Below are positions 1-7,888 of a stretch of 9,880 nt of DNA, in pieces. The first letter of the stretch is position 1. Every line of letters starts with the position of its first letter. A model generated the notes under the pieces. That model did not search any database. It was not told where the DNA came from and saw nothing but the letters and a program-made list of their open reading frames with translations. This stretch comes from an uncultured bacterium. GTDB taxonomy: Bacteria; Bacillota_A; Clostridia; Oscillospirales; Oscillospiraceae. The position numbers and the translations under genes are program-made. The stretch lies in assembly GCA_945917385.1 (NCBI GenBank), contig CAMEHJ010000023.1:1-9880 (forward strand). The letters run 5' to 3'.

Positions 1-686
1 CAGATATCACCCACCACGTCATTGCAAATCGAAGAAACCTTGCTGGATTTATTCAGCAGGCGGATGGCCTCCCGGCCGCCCTTTTCCCCGTGGGCCGCCA
101 TGGAGTGAAACGGCCTGGGATCCGCCGCCGTGACGGCTACGCCAATCATGTCGAACACGATGCCCAGCGCGGAAAACTGCGTGTTATTCACGGTGAAGGG
201 CTCACAGGGAACGGCAACGAGAAAATAGTTCTCCTTGCGGTCAGCCACGTTCCAGTTTATGATCTGGGCAATATTCTGCTTTTGCTTGAGCTTGGTGAGC
301 GAATCTGTCTGAATATCGGCGTAGCACACCTCACCATCCGCCGACAGAACCATTCCGTTTTCCTTTATGAACAGAATTTTTTCGGAGCCGTTGTCGGTCA
401 TGCCGGTAAGAAATTCTTCCTTCTCATCAAGCGGGAAGCTGCGGGCATCGCCGGGGAAAAGTGTTCTTTCGATACGCCCCAGGCGCTCGTAGACAGAGTT
501 TACCTGAAGGTCATAGACCTGCGCCATCTGCTCCATCACGCCGGACATCGTAGCCGCGCCGGAGCTGTTGATGTATTCACCCGTACGGGTGATGAACAGC
601 GCGCCGGAAATTATCATTACGGCGAGCACCATCAGCAAGGGCAGCAGAAAGGACCATATGCGGTTGTTTTGTTTTTTACTGGGCAT
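1..686 (-). CDS. Membrane-anchored sensor protein, N-terminal part (runs off left edge)
   Basis: The frame stays open from an ATG at 686 to the left edge, giving 228 residues and no stop. The start follows an AGGAG at 693-697 with a 6-base spacer. The first nine residues are polar and basic (PSKKQNNR), followed by one hydrophobic helix at about residues 11-33. The remainder is soluble, with no second helix yet. This is the usual beginning of a bacterial sensor whose extracellular domain lies between two membrane helices, like the Cache-type sensors on histidine kinases and cyclic di-GMP enzymes. Residues 100-190 alternate short strands (KILFIKENG, NYFLVAVP, ALGIVFDMIGVAV) as PAS/Cache folds do. 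The catalytic half is outside the window, so it could be a hybrid kinase like the gene at the right end, a GGDEF/EAL protein or a chemoreceptor. It begins only 21 bases after the binding-protein gene, so the two are probably cotranscribed and may work together. Confidence is good for the gene and moderate for the sensor role. Confidence 0.8.
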   Translation of the reverse strand, partial: MPSKKQNNRIWSFLLPLLMVLAVMIISGALFITRTGEYINSSGAATMSGVMEQMAQVYDLQVNSVYERLGRIERTLFPGDARSFPLDEKEEFLTGMTDNGSEKILFIKENGMVLSADGEVCYADIQTDSLTKLKQKQNIAQIINWNVADRKENYFLVAVPCEPFTVNNTQFSALGIVFDMIGVAVTAADPRPFHSMAAHGEKGGREAIRLLNKSSKVSSICNDVVGDI

Positions 687-692
687 ATTTAG

Positions 693-697
693 CTCCT
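693..697 (-). promoter_or_regulatory. Ribosome binding site of the left-edge sensor gene
   Basis: AGGAG on the minus strand, 6 bases before the ATG at 686. It fixes the start of a gene that is otherwise defined only by an open frame to the window edge. It lies within the 21-base gap after the stop codon of the lipoprotein gene, which supports translation from a shared mRNA. Confidence 0.75.
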
Positions 698-707
698 TTC
701 CGTTTCG

Positions 708-2579
708 TTAAGGTATCTCAATGTAATCCTCCGCCGCAGCGGGCTGAACGCCGTCGCAGATCAGAGCCGTCCAGTCAGCCGACAAGGTTTTGTCGAGTTT
801 AAGCGGGAGTTCATGCTCAGGCAGAACGCGCGCAAAGAGGGAATTAAACTCGGTGGAGAGCAGCACCTTGAAAACCACGTCGTCCCGGATGGGGCTTCCG
901 CCCACCTCAATGTCCTTGAGCGCGTAGCCGCCGTCGGTTTCGCTGAGAAGCAGCTTCATGCCGGAGACGACGGGAAGCTCGTATCTGGTCGTGACCTGAA
1001 ACGCCGAGCGGGTGTCCTTGAGGTATTCCCCGACAAGTGTTTTGACCTCCTTGCCGGTCAGCTCGGCAACGGCAAGGTGTACCGCGGCGTTGCCGTTTTT
1101 GACCATCATGCTGACTTCCTTTTTGGTGTGACTGCCCGCGTGGAGGGAGGCAGTGTAGTAATAATAAGGGGAAAAGCCAAGCTCGGCGCCGTTTGCCCTG
1201 CAAACCGTTGTCAGCACGGAGGAAGCCGCGTCGCGTCCGCCCTTTTCGTTCTGCGCGCGAGAGTAGGTACAGTCAAACGCAGTGACGAATTCAGGCTCGG
1301 CGGCGGGTGCGGTGAGGGTGGCTTTGAAGCTCTCCATTGCCTGCTGCTCGGTCATTTCGCCGGTCATAAGACCCTGTACGGCATCAAGGCTTGCGGAGAA
1401 AGAGGCGTTGGACGCGAAGCGGATGTAAAGTGCGTTCTTTTGAATCTCTTCCTCAAGTCCCTCCATACCCTCCATAACGGACGGCACATCGACGTTGTAG
1501 GGGATCATACCCTGCCCCGCCGCGATGATATTCTGACCTTCGGCAGAGAGGAAGCAGCTCAGAACTCTCGTGGCGGCGTCCAGCTTTTCCTCGCTGTCGG
1601 TCACGGAATTGTTGAGTGCGATGCTGAGAGAGGGGTAGGTGTAGACCCAGCTCTCGTCGGAGCTCTGTGAGAAGTAGGGAAGCCTCACAAGCTCATCGTC
1701 CATCGCGGACTGGAATGCGGCCATATTGACGGGCGTGCCGCAGGAAATGGCGGCCTGTCTGCCTGTAAACAGCTCGTAGCTCTGGTTCCAGCCCAGCTTC
1801 GTATCCTCGGCGGTTAAGCCGGTGTCCTTCACGAAGGTGTTCACTTCGCTTATTATATCGGTCCACAGCGCATCGTCAAAGCTGAGCTCTGCGCTGCTGC
1901 TCTCGGCCGTCATGCGCCATTGCAGACCGTCAAGACCGGTGAACCGGTCGAGCGCTGCCCCCTGAAACAGGGAGTGGCAGGAATAGTCCGCCTCCCAGTC
2001 GCGGACAAAGGGCTTGATGCCGTTTTCCTGAAGCTTTGCGCAGGCGTCCGCAAACTCGTCATAGCTTTCGGGTATGGCGATTTCGTACTCTTCCAGCAGC
2101 GTCTTGTTGACGATCATGGTTTCGGGGATACCGCACACGGGCAGCCAGTGAACGGCGCCTCCGTTTTCCATATAGAACTGCAGAACATAGGAATAAAAGC
2201 TGCCGACCACGTCATAGGTGCTTAAATCCAGCAGATAGGGGCAGAGCTTTTCCGCGTCCGCGCCGGAAAATCGCCTGGTAGTGATGATATCGGGAAGCTC
2301 ACCGTGCTTTTCCAGATAGTCATACAGGAACACATTGTTGTTGCCCGAAATAAATTCAATGTCGAGGTCGGGGCACTGCTCCTTGATATAGGGGGCAAGC
2401 GTGCCCATAAGCGAGCTGTCCCACAGATAGACCGTGAGCTTGCCGCTTACGTCCTGCGCGTCCGCCTGCTCCTGCCTGTCCGCCTCTGCGGGCTTTGCGC
2501 CTGATGCACCGCAGCCGCAGAGCGCGGTCATCAGCATCACGGCACAGAGCAAAAGCACCAATGTTCTGCTCGGCTTCAT
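708..2579 (-). CDS. Extracellular solute-binding lipoprotein with C-terminal 5'-nucleotidase-C-like domain
   Basis: This 623-residue protein has a lipoprotein signal peptide: a basic start (MKPSR), a hydrophobic core at residues 7-20, and the lipobox LCGC with Cys23 as the likely lipidated residue. A low-complexity linker follows (24-45). Residues 47-425 look like a family-1 (carbohydrate-type) ABC solute-binding protein: an opening strand KLTVYLWDS, PDIITTRRFSG, a hinge-like IPETMIVNKTLLEEYEI, and a C-terminal segment with GQGMIPYNVDVPS. Residues 430-623 resemble the substrate-binding C-terminal domain of 5'-nucleotidases, with features such as GAELGFSP, AELTGKEVKTLVGEYL, VSGMKLLLSETDGGYALKDIEVGGSPI and DDVVFKVLLS. 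No metallophosphatase domain is present, so nucleotidase activity is not expected. The start is supported by AAAAAGGAG 8 bases upstream. No permease or ATPase gene lies nearby, while sensor genes lie on both sides, so a ligand-presenting role is favoured over transport. The binding-protein call is firm, the C-terminal assignment is likely, and the ligand is unknown. Confidence 0.85.
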   Translation of the reverse strand: MKPSRTLVLLLCAVMLMTALCGCGASGAKPAEADRQEQADAQDVSGKLTVYLWDSSLMGTLAPYIKEQCPDLDIEFISGNNNVFLYDYLEKHGELPDIITTRRFSGADAEKLCPYLLDLSTYDVVGSFYSYVLQFYMENGGAVHWLPVCGIPETMIVNKTLLEEYEIAIPESYDEFADACAKLQENGIKPFVRDWEADYSCHSLFQGAALDRFTGLDGLQWRMTAESSSAELSFDDALWTDIISEVNTFVKDTGLTAEDTKLGWNQSYELFTGRQAAISCGTPVNMAAFQSAMDDELVRLPYFSQSSDESWVYTYPSLSIALNNSVTDSEEKLDAATRVLSCFLSAEGQNIIAAGQGMIPYNVDVPSVMEGMEGLEEEIQKNALYIRFASNASFSASLDAVQGLMTGEMTEQQAMESFKATLTAPAAEPEFVTAFDCTYSRAQNEKGGRDAASSVLTTVCRANGAELGFSPYYYYTASLHAGSHTKKEVSMMVKNGNAAVHLAVAELTGKEVKTLVGEYLKDTRSAFQVTTRYELPVVSGMKLLLSETDGGYALKDIEVGGSPIRDDVVFKVLLSTEFNSLFARVLPEHELPLKLDKTLSADWTALICDGVQPAAAEDYIEIP

Positions 2580-2633
2580 TTTCTTCTCTCCTTTTTCGTA
2601 TATGGGGTATTCGCATGACTAATTCTGTAATTT

Positions 2634-2663
2634 ATGATGAGCTTTGCCTGTAAGTTCTGTAAA
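2634..2663 (-). promoter_or_regulatory. Weak sigma-70-type promoter candidate before the lipoprotein gene
   Basis: In the 89-base gap between the giant kinase stop and the lipoprotein start, TTTACA (2658-2663) and CATCAT (2634-2639) are separated by 18 bases. They match the consensus at 5 of 6 and 4 of 6 positions. The gap is AT-rich compared with the flanking genes and holds three copies of TACAG plus a short interrupted palindrome (AATT-4 bases-AATT at 2621-2632). No terminator-like hairpin is seen here. It could allow the lipoprotein and the following sensor to be made apart from the upstream genes. Matches this weak can occur by chance. Confidence 0.22.
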
Positions 2664-2668
2664 ACTGA

Positions 2669-5600
2669 TCACGGTATCCACTTCTTGAGTATCTTCGCGA
2701 GCACGTTAACGTCAAGGGGCTTGGCGATATGCTCGTTCATACCGGCGGTTTTCGCCGCGTGGACATCCTCCGCGAACGCATTTGCGGTCATGGCGACGAT
2801 GGGGACCTGCTTGCAGTAGTCCCTGTCCAGAGCGCGGATGGCGACCGCCGCGTCATAGCCGTTCATTCGCGGCATCTGGATATCCATGAAAACCATGTCG
2901 TAATAATCGTCCCCGCACTCGGTCATTTTGTCAACGGCCTCGACGCCGTCTGCCGCGCGCTCAACGGCAAGGCCGGTAGTCTCCAGAATTTCCGAAGCGA
3001 TCTCGGCATTCAGGTCGTTATCCTCGACCAGCAGCACGCGCCGGCCGCTCAGATCCATGGCTTCGAGCGAAACGAAGGTCGTGCCCTGTTCCTCCGAATC
3101 GTCGTTTCCCACAAGCGTGCTGAAGGTTTTGATGAGCCTTGAGCGGAACAGGGGCTTGCTGATAAAGGCGTTTGCGCCGGCGGAGCGGGCCTCCTGCTCG
3201 ATATCGGACCAGTCGTAGGCGGAGATAATGATGATCGGCACATCCTTGCCCACCTGCTGGCGGATCGCCCGCGTGGTGGCGATGCCGTCCATATCCGGCA
3301 TCTTCCAGTCGATGATGCAGGCGAAATAGTCCCTCTTCTGCCGATGGTGGAGCACGACCTGCTCCACGGCATCCGCGCCGTTGGAGACGCCGTCGGCTTT
3401 CATGCCGAGGTCGTTGAGCATACCGCAGCAGGACTCAAGACTTATTTCGTCGTCGTCCGCGACCAGCACGTCAAGGTCGATGAACTTGTCATAGCGGACT
3501 TCCGCGGTGTCCTGAAGCTTGAGATACATCGTGACGGTGAAGCGCGAGCCGACGCCCAGCTTGCTCTCCACCTTGATATCGCCGCCCATCATGCGCACGA
3601 TGTTCCGGCTTATCGGCATACCGAGGCCGGTGCCCTGAATCCTGGCGACATGGCTGTCCTTGCCCGCTCTTTCAAACGGCTCGAATATCTTCCCCAGAAA
3701 TTCCTCGCTCATACCGATGCCGTTATCCTCAAAGACGACCTCATAGCAGCCCACTCTCGCCTGATTGCTGGGCTTTTCCGTAATGCTCAGGTGAATTTTG
3801 CCGCCGTCGGGGGTGTACTTCACGGCGTTGCCCATGAGATTGGTAAAGACCTTCTGGATGCGCAGGCTGTCCCCGATAACCGCCTCGTGCGTCACGCCGG
3901 AGATATTCACGGAAAGCTCGTGACGGTGCGCCTTGATCTGCGAATTGGTCATCGAGAGCAGGTTTTCGATAAGGTCGGAGAGATTGAATTCCTCCTCGTT
4001 AAGCTCGACCTTGCCTGACTCGATTTTGCTCATATCCAGGACCTCGTTGATAAGGCTCAAAAGATGCTTGCTCGCCTGAGAGGTTTTCCTGAGGCAGTCC
4101 TGCACGCGCTCCTTATCGTCGATGTGTGCCGCCGCGATGGCGGTCATGCCGATGATTCCGTTCATGGGTGTGCGGATATCGTGGGACATATTGGACAGAA
4201 ATTCGGTCTTTGCGCGGTTTGCGGCCTCGGCTGCGTCGAAGGCTGCTTTCAGCGCCAGCTCCTGCTCGCGCTCTTTTTTGATGAGGTCGTCCACATTCCG
4301 TGTCCCGACCACAGCCACCAGACTGCCGTCCTTACCGTGGACAAAGGACACCCTTGCCTGAAGGTAAAAGTCTCCGTAATCGGTAAGCTTTTCGTAGATA
4401 AATGAAAAGTCGCTTCCGTCGTCTCTGATATGTTCAAGAGACAGCTTTTCAACGAACTCACTGCGGCTGGCGTCCGATACCAGTTCCTCGGAATAGCCCT
4501 GTATCACCCTTGACCAGCAGTTGTCCTGCCTGCGGACATACTCCGCAATAGCCTGTCCGTCCTCGCCCTCCGCGCGGTAGACCGTGACCTTGTCGGTGCC
4601 CGGATCGACGAGAAGCACGGAATAGTATTCCGAACCGAGACCCTCGATAATCTCTCGCTGCACCTCCATCTCGCGGGTCTGCTTTAGCTGGCGGCGCACC
4701 TCCTCGTCCACATCGCGCAGACCCAGAATAAGGGTGATGCCGCCGTTTTCGTCCGCCGTTTTTACTATATTCATTTCAAAATAGGAGATAACGCCGTTCA
4801 TGTTTCTTCTGAAGCCGAGCTTGAAAAGCCCCTCGTCGGGAACCTTTTCCAGAAGCACCGACAGCCTTACGGACTCCTTGAGCCTGTCGCGGTCCTCCGG
4901 CTCAACAAAGGCGTCAATGTATTTTGTCAGGATAAGCTCATAGTCCTCAAGCTTGAGCAGCTTATCCAGAATTGTCGGGTCAAAGGAGACGCCGTCCGTG
5001 CGGTAGAGCGTCATTTTTCTCGTCCCGGCGTCGATTTTAAACAGGCTGCTGTACTCCCGGCTCAGCGCGCCGATAATGCGCAGCTGTTCATTCTGAATCG
5101 CCCTGTTTTCAAGCTCCTTCTCAACGATCGCATCGACACAGCGGAAGCCCAGAATGATCTGACTCTCCGAGTTGTGTCTGGAATGGAAGCGGATGAAGGA
5201 GGCCTGGAAGTAATGCACGCCGGTTTCGTCGGTTATCACGCGATAGCTGCATGAATACTCGTCGCTTTCTGCAAGCGCAAGGCGCACATTTTCGACAGAA
5301 ACGGCGGTATAGAGGGCGTCTCTGTCCTCCTCCACGACATATTTGGAAATATAGTAGTCCCATGTATCGTGATAAGAGCGCCGCGTCGGCCGAAGCTCTC
5401 TCGGCAGGATCGTACCCTGACGTTTTATGGTCACGGAGGTGTCGTTCGCGAAGTCAAGCAGCACAACGTCGGGATAGTCTGCGCTGAGCGCGCCCGCGAT
5501 CTCCATCTCGTCGCGGATCTTCTCCATGGCGTGCAGCTCTATAAGCTTGGCGTCGTGGATAATGCGCGTTGCAAAAACAACGTGGGACAGTCTGCCCTCC

Positions 5601-7828
5601 GGTGTGCGTGCCCCCTCAATGAAAGAGGCCTCTGTCCAGACGGGTGAATCCCCCGACACGGGAGACAGCTCTACGGTGCATAAAAAATCCTTGGTGATGA
5701 TTTTCTCACTGCCGAGCCTGCTCTCAAGGGTGGAAAGATCCACGAACTCCAGCATTTCCTCCGTGTAGGAGGGGGCCGTCATGTGACGGCAGAAATAGTT
5801 CAGCCGGTCGGCTGCGTCGCCCGCACCGCCGATTTGCGTATGTACATAGGCCTCTGCGGCCATCTCCGTGAAGCGCCCGGTTTCGAGGTCGATGTAGTAT
5901 GCGGAGGTGTAAATGTCGCTCATGGACTGTATCCGGGCGATGCGGCTGCTCAATTCCGCGTTTATCTCCTCGTTCTCCCTCTGCTTTTCCTCAAGCTGGG
6001 TGTTGAGCGCTTTGATTTTTTCAAGCTGCTGCTCCATTTCGCGCCTTTGAATTCCGGCAAGCGTGCTGAGAACGAGCGGTTCCCCGCTATGTTCATTTAC
6101 ACTCGGCATTACGGCGGAAGCGCAGCTGCGCTCGGCGTCCGTCTGCACCGCCGCTGAAGAAACTGACAGAAGTGACGACTGACGTCCCCACAGCTCTTCA
6201 AATTCCGCCGCGGGCATGGGCTTTGCAAAATAATACCCCTGCACATAGTCGCAGCCCACCTCTTTCAGCCACTGTACCTGCTCCTGCGTCTCCACGCCCT
6301 CGGCCGTCACGCCGAGATGCAGCCTGTGGGCCATACTGACTACATCGCCCAAAATGCTTTGAGCGGAGGGCTTCGCGAACTCGTTCTGAATGAACTTCAT
6401 GTCCAGCTTCAGAATGTCCAGTGACAGCTGACTGAGCATATTCAGAGAGGAATACCCGCTGCCGAAGTCGTCCATTTCCACGAAAAAGCCCAGACTGCGC
6501 AGCTCCTCCACCGTGCGTATTATCTGGTCGGGCTTTTCCGCGTAGGCGCTCTCCGTGATCTCAAGATGCAGACAGGACGGATCGACGCCGTACTTTTTCG
6601 TAAGGCGCAGCAGCGTGTCCACCACATCGTCCTGAAACACATCCGCTCTGGACAGATTCACCGATATGGGCAAAAGCGCGTAACCCTTGTCTGTCCAGTC
6701 ACGAAGCTGCACGCACACCTTCTCCCAGACATATTTATCCAGCCGGGAAATGAAGCCGTTTTTCTCAAACAGAGGGATAAACTCTCCTGGAGACATGAAG
6801 CCCCACTCCGGGTGAATCCAGCGTACCAGCGCCTCTGCCCCGGCGATGTTTTCTCCGTCCAGGCTGTATTTGGGCTGATAATATACCTCAAACTGCTCCT
6901 CGGCCAGAGCGGGCTCCATCGCGGCGGTGATGGCCTGCTCGCGCAGCAGGGCATCGCGGAGCGAGTCGTCATACACGGCGAAAAACTGCTGGTACTGTCC
7001 CTTGATGCTGTTTGCCGCAAGCAGTGCGCGGTCGCACATCTGCTCCACGGGTATCGAGCGGTCGGTTATCTCATAGATGCCCCAGCGCATGACCGCGTTT
7101 CTTAACAGGGGAGACGGCTCAAGATCGGTGACTTGCCCGAAGCTCTGCCGGTCCTGCCGCTCCTGCTCCCGGCTTTGCAGGCAGAGAAAGTGGTCGGCGC
7201 TGAAGCGGCCGCAGAAGCCGGTGCTTCCGACCGCGCTTTTGGCAATGTCTGCCGCCTCTTTCAGCAGATTGTCACCCGCCTGTACGCCGAAAATGTCGTT
7301 GAAAAGCTTGAAATTTTCTATGTTTGAGCAGACGATGCAGTAGTCCTGCTCAGGGTCCTCCATAAGCCGCTCCCGCACCTTGCTGAAAAAGAAGTCCTTG
7401 CTGTAAAGCCCTGTGAGCCGGTCGTACTGGAGCTGGTTTACCATGGCGGCGGTCTCCCGCAGCTTGATAAGGCTGGCCACCCGGTGCAGGATGACCTGCG
7501 GGCGGTAGGGCTTGGGCACGAAGTCCGTGGCTCCGTGAGCCAGAGCCGCCACCTCGTCCTCCTCGCCGTCGCTCTGGGTGGTCACAATGACCGGGATAAG
7601 CGACAGCTCAGCATCATCCCTGATACGGTCCAAAAAGGTGTAGCCGTCCATTACCGGCATCATCATATCCAGCATAATGAGGGCGATGCTGTCCTTATGC
7701 TGCCGCAGGATATCCAGCGCCTCCTGCCCGTTTCCGGCCTCCAGCACACGATAGCTGTCGGACAATATTCCGCACAGAATCGCACGGTTTAATTCGTTAT
7801 CCTCCACAACAAGAATCTGCTTTTTCAT
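2669..7828 (-). CDS. Giant soluble hybrid: REC-GGDEF(degenerate)-EAL-PAS-like x4-histidine kinase-REC-REC
   Basis: This 1719-residue protein has no signal peptide or membrane helix and is probably cytoplasmic. Domains in order: receiver 1 (about 4-120; acidic pair E9/D10, phosphoacceptor D54, K106). Then GGDEF (about 135-290), with DRLTGLYS kept but the active-site loop changed to SADHF (210-214), so cyclase activity is unlikely. Then EAL (about 312-545) with E332 in EAL, N391, E423, DD at 453-454, K474, E510 in EGVET and Q530; all usual phosphodiesterase residues are visible, so cyclic di-GMP hydrolysis is predicted. A Ser-rich linker and coiled coil follow (about 555-630), then four PAS-like repeats (about 633-1183). 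The HisKA domain has H1216 in SHDIRTP, and the ATPase domain has N1334, DNGIGM with D1368, and GTGLGM at 1399-1404. Receiver 2 has D1507 and K1558; receiver 3 has D1649 and K1703. The start is the only one that keeps receiver 1 whole. Its ribosome binding site (GAGG, 13-base spacer) is poor. It lies 60 bases after an upstream hybrid kinase, its likely partner. No single family name fits the whole protein. Confidence 0.95.
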   Translation of the reverse strand: MKKQILVVEDNELNRAILCGILSDSYRVLEAGNGQEALDILRQHKDSIALIMLDMMMPVMDGYTFLDRIRDDAELSLIPVIVTTQSDGEEDEVAALAHGATDFVPKPYRPQVILHRVASLIKLRETAAMVNQLQYDRLTGLYSKDFFFSKVRERLMEDPEQDYCIVCSNIENFKLFNDIFGVQAGDNLLKEAADIAKSAVGSTGFCGRFSADHFLCLQSREQERQDRQSFGQVTDLEPSPLLRNAVMRWGIYEITDRSIPVEQMCDRALLAANSIKGQYQQFFAVYDDSLRDALLREQAITAAMEPALAEEQFEVYYQPKYSLDGENIAGAEALVRWIHPEWGFMSPGEFIPLFEKNGFISRLDKYVWEKVCVQLRDWTDKGYALLPISVNLSRADVFQDDVVDTLLRLTKKYGVDPSCLHLEITESAYAEKPDQIIRTVEELRSLGFFVEMDDFGSGYSSLNMLSQLSLDILKLDMKFIQNEFAKPSAQSILGDVVSMAHRLHLGVTAEGVETQEQVQWLKEVGCDYVQGYYFAKPMPAAEFEELWGRQSSLLSVSSAAVQTDAERSCASAVMPSVNEHSGEPLVLSTLAGIQRREMEQQLEKIKALNTQLEEKQRENEEINAELSSRIARIQSMSDIYTSAYYIDLETGRFTEMAAEAYVHTQIGGAGDAADRLNYFCRHMTAPSYTEEMLEFVDLSTLESRLGSEKIITKDFLCTVELSPVSGDSPVWTEASFIEGARTPEGRLSHVVFATRIIHDAKLIELHAMEKIRDEMEIAGALSADYPDVVLLDFANDTSVTIKRQGTILPRELRPTRRSYHDTWDYYISKYVVEEDRDALYTAVSVENVRLALAESDEYSCSYRVITDETGVHYFQASFIRFHSRHNSESQIILGFRCVDAIVEKELENRAIQNEQLRIIGALSREYSSLFKIDAGTRKMTLYRTDGVSFDPTILDKLLKLEDYELILTKYIDAFVEPEDRDRLKESVRLSVLLEKVPDEGLFKLGFRRNMNGVISYFEMNIVKTADENGGITLILGLRDVDEEVRRQLKQTREMEVQREIIEGLGSEYYSVLLVDPGTDKVTVYRAEGEDGQAIAEYVRRQDNCWSRVIQGYSEELVSDASRSEFVEKLSLEHIRDDGSDFSFIYEKLTDYGDFYLQARVSFVHGKDGSLVAVVGTRNVDDLIKKEREQELALKAAFDAAEAANRAKTEFLSNMSHDIRTPMNGIIGMTAIAAAHIDDKERVQDCLRKTSQASKHLLSLINEVLDMSKIESGKVELNEEEFNLSDLIENLLSMTNSQIKAHRHELSVNISGVTHEAVIGDSLRIQKVFTNLMGNAVKYTPDGGKIHLSITEKPSNQARVGCYEVVFEDNGIGMSEEFLGKIFEPFERAGKDSHVARIQGTGLGMPISRNIVRMMGGDIKVESKLGVGSRFTVTMYLKLQDTAEVRYDKFIDLDVLVADDDEISLESCCGMLNDLGMKADGVSNGADAVEQVVLHHRQKRDYFACIIDWKMPDMDGIATTRAIRQQVGKDVPIIIISAYDWSDIEQEARSAGANAFISKPLFRSRLIKTFSTLVGNDDSEEQGTTFVSLEAMDLSGRRVLLVEDNDLNAEIASEILETTGLAVERAADGVEAVDKMTECGDDYYDMVFMDIQMPRMNGYDAAVAIRALDRDYCKQVPIVAMTANAFAEDVHAAKTAGMNEHIAKPLDVNVLAKILKKWIP

Positions 7829-7838
7829 GGCAATACAT
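7797..7838 (-). other. Possible 13-codon upstream ORF overlapping the giant gene's start
   Basis: An ATG at 7838, ten bases ahead of the giant gene's ATG and out of frame with it, opens a frame that reads [13 protein letters not shown] and stops at TAA (7797-7799), inside the start of the giant gene. The only purine-rich binding site (GAGG at 7842-7845) lies 3 bases before this ATG and 13 before the real one, so neither spacing is ideal. If translated, it could lower or couple expression of the giant protein. It may also be chance; there is no further support. Confidence 0.2.
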
Positions 7839-7841
7839 TTT

Positions 7842-7848
7842 CCTCTCT
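7842..7848 (-). promoter_or_regulatory. Poorly placed ribosome binding site of the giant hybrid gene
   Basis: AGAGAGG on the minus strand, with its GAGG core 13 bases from the ATG at 7828. The lipoprotein and left sensor genes have AGGAG cores at 8 and 6 bases. The spacing predicts weak initiation, which would suit a very large regulatory protein needed in few copies. Receiver 1 begins directly at residue 4, so a downstream start would remove its first strand, and the annotated start is kept despite the spacing. Confidence 0.5.
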
Positions 7849-7866
7849 ATGGTTTGAACAAAGGCG

Positions 7867-7888
7867 CGCCGCCGGGAAGTAAGCGGCG
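7867..7888 (-). terminator. GC-rich hairpin after the hybrid kinase stop; possible weak terminator or attenuator
   Basis: Reading the minus strand, the six bases right after the TGA stop (CGCCGC, 7883-7888) are perfectly complementary to GCGGCG at 7867-7872. They enclose a loop of 8-10 bases, with a possible G-T pair at its base. The sequence after it, CGCCTTTGTTC, has only a short, interrupted T run set four bases away. It is therefore not a strong intrinsic terminator. It could partly reduce readthrough into the giant gene or protect the 3' end of the upstream message. Confidence 0.35.

Noticed and set aside
90..692. A 200-codon plus-strand open frame at the left end
   Set aside because: It is antisense to the left-edge sensor gene, which has a proper ribosome binding site, a membrane helix and tight spacing to its neighbour. 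The plus-strand product shows no recognisable features.
813..1670. A 285-codon open frame on the plus strand opposite the lipoprotein gene
   Set aside because: It lies wholly antisense to a gene with a clear signal peptide and recognisable domains. The frame is open because GC-rich codons leave few stops on the opposite strand, and its translation shows no recognisable domain.
2356..2616. An 86-codon minus-strand frame starting upstream of the lipoprotein ATG
   Set aside because: It overlaps the start of the lipoprotein gene in another frame. The AGGAG-type site at 2588-2592 is placed correctly for the lipoprotein ATG and lies inside this frame, so it is a shadow.
2580..2668. Possible riboswitch or attachment site in the 89-base gap before the lipoprotein gene
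   Set aside because: The gap is too short for a known riboswitch class with an expression platform, no stable stem was found, and there are no flanking direct repeats typical of integration.
3344..4018. A 224-codon plus-strand frame within the giant gene
   Set aside because: It is antisense to the HATPase and receiver 2 domains, whose motifs fix the minus-strand frame.
7863..7870. An 8-base palindrome GGCGCGCC in the gap before the giant gene
   Set aside because: It overlaps the arm of the hairpin and is explained by local GC richness; there is no second copy to suggest an operator or engineered junction.
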